Under the pieces are notes generated by a model that did not search any database, was not told where the DNA came from, and saw nothing but the letters and a program-made list of their open reading frames with translations. A stretch of DNA of 64,000 bases, taken from Synechococcus sp. CBW1004 (GTDB lineage: Bacteria; Cyanobacteriota; Cyanobacteriia; PCC-6307; Cyanobiaceae). Numbering within the stretch: the stretch's first letter is position 1; each line of letters begins with the position of its first letter. The DNA is taken from the NCBI RefSeq assembly GCF_015840715.1, contig NZ_CP060397.1, positions 2,562,686 through 2,626,685 on the forward strand. The letters run 5' to 3'. Both the position numbers and the translations under genes were made by a program. This document shows positions 55,978 through 64,000 of the stretch, one piece after another.

Positions 55978-56850
55978 TCAGTCGAACACGGCGGTGCGGC
56001 CGCGGTAGACCATCACCTGGCGTTTGAGATGCAGGCGCACGGCGCGGGCCAGGGCCAGGCGTTCGCAGTCACGGCCCTTGCGGATCAGATCCTCCACTTC
56101 ATCGCGATGGCTGACCGCAACCGTGGACTGGGCGATGATCGGTCCGCCGTCGAGCTCCTCGGTCACGTAGTGAGCTGTGGCGCCGATCAGCTTGACGCCC
56201 CGCTCCCAGGCGCGGTGATACGGCTGGGCCCCCTGGAAGGCGGGCAGGAAGGAATGGTGGATGTTGATGATCCGGTGAAAGGCGTCGGGGGGATCGAACC
56301 GCGCCAGGAAATCGGGCGTCAGCACCTGCATGTATTTGGCCAGGATCACCAGCTCGATGGCGTGCTCGTTCAGCAGCTCGAGATGGCGGGCTTCCGCTTC
56401 GGCCCGGTTGGCATTGCCGATCGGCACATGCTCGAAGCGGGCCCCGAACTCCTCGGCGATCGGCCGCAGATCGGGGTGGTTGCCGATCACCAGCGCCACC
56501 TGCATGGGGAGCTCGCTGGTGCGGGTGCGCCAGAGCAGATCGAGCAGGCAGTGATCCTGCTTGCTCACGAAGATCGCCACCGGCGGGCGGGTGTCGGAGA
56601 AATTGACCTTGTACTCCCCGCCCAGCCGCTCCGCCAGGGCAGCCGCCGTGGGGCAGATTGCCTCGCGAGGCAGCCCGAAACCCTCCAGCTGCCACTCGAT
56701 CCTGCTGAGGAACAGGCCCGCCCCCGGATCGCTGTGGTGATCGGCGTGGACGATGTTGCCGCCGTTGGCGGCCACCCAGCCGGACAGCTCACGCACCAGT
56801 CCGGGCTGATCCGGGCAGATCATCTGCAGGATGGCGGTGGGAGAGGGCAT
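55978..56850 (-). CDS. purU: Formyltetrahydrofolate deformylase
   Basis: A 290-residue PurU, which hydrolyses 10-formyl-THF to formate and THF. The N-terminal ACT domain (ILQMICPDQPGLVRELSGWVAANGGNIVHADHHSD) is complete. The formyltransferase-like domain has KYMQVLTPDFLARF, IINIHHSFLPAFQGAQPYHRAWERGVKLIGATAHYVTEELDGGPII (read in parts: catalytic His and Asp) and AVSHRDEVEDLIRKGRD. It lies 16 bases downstream-adjacent to the ligase-like gene on the same strand, so it may share that transcript. Confidence 0.96.
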   Translation of the reverse strand: MPSPTAILQMICPDQPGLVRELSGWVAANGGNIVHADHHSDPGAGLFLSRIEWQLEGFGLPREAICPTAAALAERLGGEYKVNFSDTRPPVAIFVSKQDHCLLDLLWRTRTSELPMQVALVIGNHPDLRPIAEEFGARFEHVPIGNANRAEAEARHLELLNEHAIELVILAKYMQVLTPDFLARFDPPDAFHRIINIHHSFLPAFQGAQPYHRAWERGVKLIGATAHYVTEELDGGPIIAQSTVAVSHRDEVEDLIRKGRDCERLALARAVRLHLKRQVMVYRGRTAVFD

Positions 56851-57047
56851 GGATGAGTGAGGCTCTGCGCTGGCAGCGCTCCATCCTTAACCTGCGGCCG
56901 GTCGGGCACGCCGCTTTCGCGGTTCTACCTGCGCGGATCCGCTTTCCGCGGCGGCCTGCCCGTTGCGAGCGGCTACAGAGCCTCCCCTCGGCAGGGAGGG
57001 GATCGGTACAGTCCCCCCACCGCACCCTCCGATGCCCCCGCTGCACC

Positions 57048-57566
57048 ATGGTCCTGCGTTCCCAGCCCGTTTCCGCCGCTCGCGCTCTGCTGCGCCGAGG
57101 CCTGCGTTTTGCTCTGATGCTGGTGCTGTCGGTGGCCCTGGGCAGCTCGCTGCTGGCCGGTGAGGCCGCTGCCGCCCGGAAGGCCCCCACCACGATCAGT
57201 CCGGCCGACATGGCGGCGATCACCCGCCAGGCGGAGGGTTTCCTGGCGGCCCGTGACCGGCTGCCTGAGCTGGCCACGCTGGTCAACGAGAAGGACTGGA
57301 CCTTCACCCGCAACCTGATCCACGGGCCGATGCAGGAAGTGGGCCGCGAGATGCTCTACATCAACCAGCGACTGCTGCCGGCCGATCGCCCCGAGGCCAA
57401 CAAGCTCGCCAACAACCTCAAGACCGCCATGGCGGAACTGGATGAGGCAGCCCGTCTGCAGGACGGCGAGGCTCTGCGCAAGGCCTACATCAAGGTCGCC
57501 AGCGGCTTCGGGCTCTACGCCCAGGTGCTGCCCGAGCAGGTCAAGGTGGAGCTCAAGCAGATCTGA
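57048..57566 (+). CDS. psbQ: Photosystem II extrinsic protein PsbQ
   Basis: A 172-residue protein. Residues 1-43 look like a signal peptide (LLRRGLRFALMLVLSVALGSSLLAGEAAA). The mature part is a four-helix-type PsbQ: ISPADMAAITRQAEGFLAARDRLPELATLVNEKDWTFTRNLIHGPMQEVGREM and the end FGLYAQVLPEQVKVELKQI. It stabilises the oxygen-evolving side of photosystem II in the thylakoid lumen. Most cyanobacterial PsbQ proteins are lipoproteins with a lipobox Cys; no Cys is present here. ATG at 57048 fits the signal peptide. Confidence 0.9.
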   Translation: MVLRSQPVSAARALLRRGLRFALMLVLSVALGSSLLAGEAAAARKAPTTISPADMAAITRQAEGFLAARDRLPELATLVNEKDWTFTRNLIHGPMQEVGREMLYINQRLLPADRPEANKLANNLKTAMAELDEAARLQDGEALRKAYIKVASGFGLYAQVLPEQVKVELKQI

Positions 57567-57589
57567 GCTCCGGGGCGGGGCTGCCTCTG

Positions 57590-58777
57590 ATGCACTCCAT
57601 CGCAGGCCCCGCCCGTTTCGAGGTCCCATCCGGCCGTGCCGTCACGGTGATCGGCGCCGGTCTGGTGGGCCTGTCCTGCGCCTGGCTGCTGGTGCGACGC
57701 GGCCACGCCGTGCTGCTCCTCGACGGCTGCGAGCCGGCCCGCCGCCCGTCGGGTGGGGACCCTCTGGGAGAACGGGGCAGTGAGGCGGCCCTGGGCGTGC
57801 TGATGGCGCGGGTGTTTCACCGCAGCAGTGGCCGAGGCTGGCGTCTGCGACAGCGTAGTCTCGAGCTATGGGGGGCCTGGCGCAGGGAGCTCGCCGCGCG
57901 GGGCCGGCCGATTCCCTGGCGGCCGGGTCTGCTGCTGCTCGCCGCGGAGGCATCGGATCTGACCCGCCAGCAGCTGTTGCTGCATGATCCCCGCCGGCAG
58001 CAGGGCGACGCAGCAGGGCAGGCGCTGCAGCACTGGGACCCGCAGCGCCTGCGGCAGCTTGAGCCGGTGGTGCCGGCGGCGGCTCTGGGTGGGCTGTACA
58101 GCCCGCAGGACGGCCAGCTCGACCCTTGCGCCGCCATGGACGCCCTGGCTCTGGATGCGGCGGCGGCGGGGATGGAGCGGCGTTCGGAGCGGGTCGCGGC
58201 CCTGGAGCGATGCAGTAGTGGCTGGCGCCTGAGGCTCTGCAGCGGCGCGTCGCTCGAGTGCGAGTGGCTGGTGCTGGCCGCGGGCCTGGGGAGCACAGCG
58301 TTGTTGCCGGGCGAGCTGCAACCGCCGCCGCCGAGGCTGGAGCCGGTGCTGGGCCAGGCGCTCGAGCTCGAGCTCGATCCCTGCGATCGACCGGCGCCCG
58401 GGGGAGGCTGGCCGGGAGCCGTGGTGTGGCGCGGGATCAACCTGATCCAGCGCCCCCCCGCCGCTGATGCTGACGCGGCGCCCTGGCGGTTGTGGCTGGG
58501 GGCGACGCTGGAGCCCGGCCAGGAGGCGTCGGCCGGGGCACTGGAGTCCCTGCGCGACCTGGCGGGAGAAGCGCCCGACTGGCTGCGCAGGGCGCGCCTG
58601 TGCAGGCACTGGCAGGGCCTGCGCGCCAGGCCCCAGGGGCAGCCCGCCCCGCTGCTGCAGGACCTGGGCAACGGCCTGCTGCTGGCCGCGGGGCACTATC
58701 GCAATGGCGTGCTGCTGGCCCCCGCCAGCGCTGAATGGGTGGCCGAGCGGATCGAAGCGGGACGGGGTGCGACGTAG
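57590..58777 (+). CDS. FAD-dependent amino acid oxidase (glycine oxidase/ThiO-like)
   Basis: A 395-residue DAO-family flavoprotein. VTVIGAGLVGLSCAWLLVRRGHAVLLLDG is the FAD-binding fold. SEAALGVLMARVFH and QLEPVVPAAALGGLYSPQDGQLDP are typical of DAO/ThiO enzymes. WLVLAAGLGSTALLPG and NGLLLAAGHYRNGVLLAPASAEWVAERI form the C-terminal FAD contact. ThiO would supply dehydroglycine for thiazole synthesis in thiamin production, but the substrate is inferred only. It begins 24 bases after psbQ and could be in its transcript. Confidence 0.88.
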   Translation: MHSIAGPARFEVPSGRAVTVIGAGLVGLSCAWLLVRRGHAVLLLDGCEPARRPSGGDPLGERGSEAALGVLMARVFHRSSGRGWRLRQRSLELWGAWRRELAARGRPIPWRPGLLLLAAEASDLTRQQLLLHDPRRQQGDAAGQALQHWDPQRLRQLEPVVPAAALGGLYSPQDGQLDPCAAMDALALDAAAAGMERRSERVAALERCSSGWRLRLCSGASLECEWLVLAAGLGSTALLPGELQPPPPRLEPVLGQALELELDPCDRPAPGGGWPGAVVWRGINLIQRPPAADADAAPWRLWLGATLEPGQEASAGALESLRDLAGEAPDWLRRARLCRHWQGLRARPQGQPAPLLQDLGNGLLLAAGHYRNGVLLAPASAEWVAERIEAGRGAT

Positions 58778-58802
58778 GTTTTCCCCAGATTCCCGTTGTC
58801 CC

Positions 58803-59840
58803 ATGGCCACCGCTCGCCGTTTCCCGCGCCGTTCCGGTTCCGCGTCGCCTGCCGCGCCGACCAGGCGACGCAGCCGCGGCCGGGTAGGGCTGCCGTTGGC
58901 GCTGGCGGGCAGTGCTCTGCTGCTGAGCGGCTGTGGCGGTGGCAGCACGCTCAACGGCGCCGGTGCCTCCTTTCCAGCGCCGCTCTATCAGCGTTGGTTC
59001 CAGGAGCTGGCCGGCCAGGGAATCAGGGTCAATTATCAATCGGTGGGCTCGGGCGCTGGGGTGAGGCAGTTCGTCTCCGGCACGGTGGATTTCGCGGCCA
59101 GCGATGTGCCGATGAAGGCCGAGGACATCGCCCAGGTGAAGCGTGGTGTGCTGCAGATTCCGATGACCGCGGGTGCCATCGCCGTGGCCTACAACCATCA
59201 GGGCTGCACGCTCAGCCTCAGCCAGAAGCAACTGGTCGACATCTTCCTGGGCCGCATCCGCAACTTCAGTGAGCTCGGTTGCAGCGCTCAGCCGATCACG
59301 GTGGTGCATCGCTCGGATGGCTCCGGCACCACCGCCAACTTCACCGCCCACCTCAGTGCGATCAGCCCTGAGTGGAAGGCGGGCCCCGGTGAGAGCAAGT
59401 CGGTCACCTGGCCCACCGGAGTGGGGGCGAAGGGGAATGAGGGCGTGGCGGCCCAGCTCAGTCAGATCAAGGGCGGCATCGGCTATGTGGAATCCGCCTT
59501 CGTGCGCGGGGACCTCCAGGCGGCACGGCTCACCAATGCCGCCGGAGAAGCGCTGGAGCCCACCACCGCCAATGCCGAACGGGCGCTGGCCTCAATCGAT
59601 CTCGGAGCGGATCTGACCGGCCGTGATGCCAACCCCTCTCAGGGATATCCGATCGTGACCTTCAGCTGGATCCTGCTCTACCAGCAGGGCAACGGCAGCA
59701 GGCTGGAGACCCTGCAGAAGGTGTTCGACCACACCCTCTCCGAGAAGACGCAGGCGGAGGCCCCCGGCCTCGGCTATGTGAACCTGCCGTCGCCGGTGCT
59801 GGCCAAGGCCCGTGCGGCCCTGCAGACGATGAGACCCTGA
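58803..59840 (+). CDS. pstS: Phosphate ABC transporter substrate-binding protein
   Basis: A 345-residue PstS lipoprotein. The signal peptide carries a lipobox (LPLALAGSALLLSGC), so the mature protein is tethered by the Cys. Binding motifs: LNGAGASFPAPLYQRW, VNYQSVGSGAGVRQFVSGTVDFAASDVPM, HRSDGSGTTANFTAHLS and GVGAKGNEGVAAQLSQIKGGIGYVE, all as in PstS. The ATG at 58803 was chosen because it gives the signal peptide; the open frame upstream overlaps the flavoprotein gene. Other pst genes are not adjacent, as often seen in picocyanobacteria, where expression is phosphate-controlled. Confidence 0.95.
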   Translation: MATARRFPRRSGSASPAAPTRRRSRGRVGLPLALAGSALLLSGCGGGSTLNGAGASFPAPLYQRWFQELAGQGIRVNYQSVGSGAGVRQFVSGTVDFAASDVPMKAEDIAQVKRGVLQIPMTAGAIAVAYNHQGCTLSLSQKQLVDIFLGRIRNFSELGCSAQPITVVHRSDGSGTTANFTAHLSAISPEWKAGPGESKSVTWPTGVGAKGNEGVAAQLSQIKGGIGYVESAFVRGDLQAARLTNAAGEALEPTTANAERALASIDLGADLTGRDANPSQGYPIVTFSWILLYQQGNGSRLETLQKVFDHTLSEKTQAEAPGLGYVNLPSPVLAKARAALQTMRP

Positions 59841-60067
59841 AGGGGGATCTGCTGGCGCTGGGGGCATTGCTTCAGGCCGTACGCCCTCCTTGCGCTGCTG
59901 CAATCCGGCAGACGCGTCAACGGCAGAAACAGGCACGTCAGGGTGAGCCCACTTCTGGGGGGGCGCTGCGCGGGGGATGCGGGCGTACGGAGAGCGATCC
60001 ATCCGTGGCCACCGGGCGGCCTCTCCGTCGCGATGGATCAGGTGCTCTTGATGACTGTGCACAGAAA

Positions 60068-60089
60068 AGCCCCCTCGAGGAGGGGGGCT
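60068..60089 (-). terminator. Rho-independent terminator of dnaK
   Basis: On the minus strand AGCCCCCCTC pairs with GAGGGGGCT (one bulged base) and is followed by TTTTCTGT, the T-rich tail of an intrinsic terminator. It lies about 100 bases beyond the dnaK stop. Confidence 0.7.
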
Positions 60090-60151
60090 GCTGCGAGAAG
60101 CGTTGTCAGGATCGGGCGCCTGGACCGGTTCGCCTCGCTCGGAAGGGTTGG

Positions 60152-60176
60152 CCGGGGGCCTTGAACAGGCCCCCGG
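60152..60176. terminator. 10-bp perfect hairpin 3' of dnaK
   Basis: CCGGGGGCCT at 60152-60161 and AGGCCCCCGG at 60167-60176 pair perfectly around five bases, about ten bases after the dnaK stop. No T tract follows, so it may protect the mRNA 3' end instead of terminating by itself. Confidence 0.5.
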
Positions 60177-60185
60177 TGGTCGCGT

Positions 60186-62096
<1,911 letters not shown>

Positions 62097-62254
62097 GGGT
62101 TCCCACCTCCTGGAGTGGATGAAATCGGACTGGGAGCATCTTCAGCAGCGGCCCTGCGCTCAGGCGAGGGGTGGTTCCCGAACCGCACCGTCCCTTTGTT
62201 TGGCCCAGAAGCCTTTCTCCATCTACGGTCTGGGCTGCCTGAGCCGGTCGGTCG

Positions 62255-63175
62255 ATGTCATCTGCGATCCCTTCTCCCAGCCCGATCCGCGGCTCCACCG
62301 CCTTCGCGGGGGTGCTCGGAGATCCGGTGCGTCACTCCCTGTCGCCGGTGATGCACAACGCCGCCCTGGCCTCCCTTGACCTCGACTGGGTGTATCTGGC
62401 CCTGCCCGTCGCAGCCGACAGGCTCGCCACCGTGGTTCAGGCCCTCGAGGCGATGGGCTGTCGTGGGCTGAGCGTCACCATCCCCCACAAGCAGGCGGTG
62501 GCCGCCCTCTGCCGTGAGCTCAGCCCCCTGGCCGAGCGGCTGGGGGCGGTCAACACCCTGGTGCCCCATCCGCAGGGGGGCTGGTTCGGTACCAACACCG
62601 ATGTGGAGGGCTTCTGTGCACCTCTGCTGGAAGACGGAACCGACTGGCAGGGTCGGCGGGCGGTGGTGCTGGGCAGTGGCGGCAGTGCCCGGGCCGTGGC
62701 CGCGGCCCTGGTGGAGCTGGGCTTCGCCGACATCCAGCTGGCAGGGCGGCGGGCAGCCGCTCTGGAGGCCTTCCGGCAGGACTGTGCCGCCTGGGCCCCG
62801 CAGCTGCGTCCGCTCGTCTGGACGGCAGAGACGGACGGCCTGGCGGCGGAGCTCGCCACTGCTGATCTTGTCGTCAACACCACGCCCCTCGGCATGGCCT
62901 CGGCGAGCGATTCCGGTGCCGCATCGCGCTGTCCCCTCAGCGAGCATGAACTCGACGCGCTGCCCCCGAGCTGCTGGGTCTACGACGTCATCTACACGCC
63001 GCGTCCCACTGAGCTGCTGCGCCGCAGCTCCCAGCGGGGCTGCCGCAGCCTGGATGGCCTGGAGATGCTCGTGCAGCAGGGTGCGGCGGCTCTGCGCCTG
63101 TGGAGTGGTCGCACCGAGGTCCCGGTCGGGCGCATGCGGGAGGCGGCCCTGGCGGCGCTGGAGCGTTGCGGCTGA
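62255..63175 (+). CDS. aroE: Shikimate dehydrogenase
   Basis: A 306-residue AroE, which reduces 3-dehydroshikimate with NADPH. Substrate residues: FAGVLGDPVRHSLSPVMHNAAL (the SxS pair), LSVTIPHKQAV (catalytic Lys), GAVNTLVP and GTNTDVEGFCAPL (catalytic Asp). The NADPH-binding domain has AVVLGSGGSARAVAAALVELGF, and the C-terminal DVIYTPRPTELLRRSSQRGCRSLDGLEMLVQQGAAALRLW is typical. It is divergent from dnaK with about 160 bases between. Confidence 0.96.
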   Translation: MSSAIPSPSPIRGSTAFAGVLGDPVRHSLSPVMHNAALASLDLDWVYLALPVAADRLATVVQALEAMGCRGLSVTIPHKQAVAALCRELSPLAERLGAVNTLVPHPQGGWFGTNTDVEGFCAPLLEDGTDWQGRRAVVLGSGGSARAVAAALVELGFADIQLAGRRAAALEAFRQDCAAWAPQLRPLVWTAETDGLAAELATADLVVNTTPLGMASASDSGAASRCPLSEHELDALPPSCWVYDVIYTPRPTELLRRSSQRGCRSLDGLEMLVQQGAAALRLWSGRTEVPVGRMREAALAALERCG

Positions 63176-63421
63176 GCTTCGCCGGGCTGCCCTCGCGGTT
63201 GGACAACCGCTGCCTGGCGACATCACGGGATGGATGGCCCGCTTCACTCCGCAGTCCAGGCTTGGGAGGCCAGAGCCGCCTGCCTCGCTGGGTGCCCTGC
63301 TTCCCCCATGGAATGCGGGCATGACGTCACGCCGTGTTGTGGGGACTGCAGTCCGGGGAAGGTGGTGGCCGGGCTCCCGGTGCCAGCCCCTAGCCTGGGC
63401 TCTGCGGTATCGGGATCATCG

Positions 63422-63892
63422 GTGGCACAGGCAGGCACGCCCATCTGGCAACGGTTGCTTTCAGGGCTCGCCTACCTGCTGCCCTTCAGCGATGCCCTGC
63501 CCTTCGGCCGTGCCCTTCTGCAGCAGTTCCCGTTCCTGAGTGTGGTGGCGCTGCCCGCCCTGCCCCTGATCGCCCTGCAGCAGCTGATCCCGTTCGGGGG
63601 ACTGGTGCTGTTCCTGGCGCTTTACCTGGCGGTGGTGCGCAACGACCGTGTGCCCTACCTGATCCGCTTCCACGTGTTGCAGGCGATCCTGATCGACATC
63701 GTGCTGGTGCTGCTCAGCCTCGCCTTTCGGATCCTGCTGTCCCCCTTCGCCGGCAGCTTCGCGCTGCGCACCCTCGAGAACACGGTCTTCCTCGGTGCGC
63801 TGGTGGTGTCCCTGTTCGGGCTGGTTCAGAGCCTGCGCGGCCAGGAGGCCGACATCCCCACCGTGTCGGATGCGGTGCGGATGCAGCTCTGA
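63422..63892 (+). CDS. Tic20-like membrane protein
   Basis: A 156-residue protein from the GTG at 63422, with about four membrane helices. LSGLAYLLPFSDALPFGRALLQQFPFLSVVALPALPLIALQQLIPFGGLVLFLALYLAVVRND (read in parts) and PYLIRFHVLQAILIDIVLVLLSLAFRILL match the cyanobacterial Tic20 family, related to the chloroplast import channel. The role in cyanobacteria is unsettled. The frame is open further upstream but without helices or signal. The next gene begins after the window edge. Confidence 0.88.
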   Translation: MAQAGTPIWQRLLSGLAYLLPFSDALPFGRALLQQFPFLSVVALPALPLIALQQLIPFGGLVLFLALYLAVVRNDRVPYLIRFHVLQAILIDIVLVLLSLAFRILLSPFAGSFALRTLENTVFLGALVVSLFGLVQSLRGQEADIPTVSDAVRMQL

Positions 63893-64000
63893 GTTCACGG
63901 CCGCAAGAGCCCTCCGGGGCGCTGCGATAGGTTGACGGGTCGTCGCTGAAGGGCTCCGCCCCTCGGCCCCCATTCCCGGAGACCTCGACGCCAGCCCCAT

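Larger units (their letters stand above)
59841..60185. other. Convergent intergenic region between pstS and dnaK
   Basis: About 345 bases between convergent genes with no supportable protein gene. It contains two strong hairpins, at 60068-60089 and 60152-60176, which can terminate transcription from dnaK and perhaps from pstS. The rest shows nothing I can name. Confidence 0.6.

Overview
The window looks like chromosome from a GC-rich unicellular cyanobacterium, most likely of the Cyanobium/Synechococcus type. It carries ndhH (NDH-1 complex), psbQ (photosystem II), a Tic20-like protein, a group 2 sigma factor, a phytol/dolichol-kinase-like protein and acnB. Coding sequence is dense and mostly very GC-rich (44 of 60 bases at 25561-25620), with one visibly less GC-rich stretch (33 of 60 at 10621-10680). 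No rRNA, CRISPR array or complete tRNA was seen.

Region 1, 1-7159: accessory and metabolic genes. A truncated Gfo/Idh/MocA dehydrogenase, a small ABM-like protein, a complete-looking ISAs1-family insertion sequence with perfect 20-bp ends but a frameshifted transposase, an exported cupin, an NTF2-like/flavin monooxygenase fusion, YjbQ and a GHMP kinase. At 6905-6953 lies the 3' part of a tRNA-Gly(CCC) with no 5' half, which is how an old integration site would look.

Region 2, 7160-16946: a surface-polysaccharide island between two directly repeated copies of ndhH. The full gene is at 15762-16946. A 5'-truncated, frameshifted copy of its last ~530 bases is at 7682-8214. By my hand alignment the two differ at about 39 of ~516 positions. 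Between them are four minus-strand genes resembling wbpD, wbpA, wbpI and wbpB, the enzymes of UDP-ManNAc3NAcA-type sugar synthesis, and two glycosyltransferases. The transaminase of that pathway (WbpE) is absent, and the 2-epimerase is frameshifted inside a T7 run. Full gene, insert, then 5'-truncated copy is the arrangement left when a circular DNA carrying the 3' end of ndhH integrates by one crossover.

Region 3, 17049-44437: mainly housekeeping. A vapBC toxin-antitoxin pair with a palindromic candidate operator, rsmH, a DUF456 protein, a cysteine desulfurase, a LuxR-type response regulator, an RluA-like protein lacking the usual catalytic Asp, AlkB, glutaredoxin and an APC permease. Succinate dehydrogenase is split: sdhB is separated from sdhCA by a divergent PAS gene and a PAS-GGDEF-degenerate-EAL gene, and a second GGDEF-EAL protein with intact motifs follows. 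Then come an MFS exporter, ppk1, a sigma factor, a phytol-kinase-like gene, a divergent glutamine-synthetase-like/isochorismatase-like pair, and DAHP synthase.

Region 4, 44438-64000: a small locus with 21-base repeats encodes heptads in two overlapping frames (44742-45299 and 44866-45270). It is followed by acnB, a ClC channel, a B12-binding radical SAM protein, a serralysin-like RTX metalloprotease, an O-antigen-ligase-like membrane protein, purU, psbQ, a glycine-oxidase-like flavoprotein, pstS, dnaK, aroE and the Tic20-like gene.
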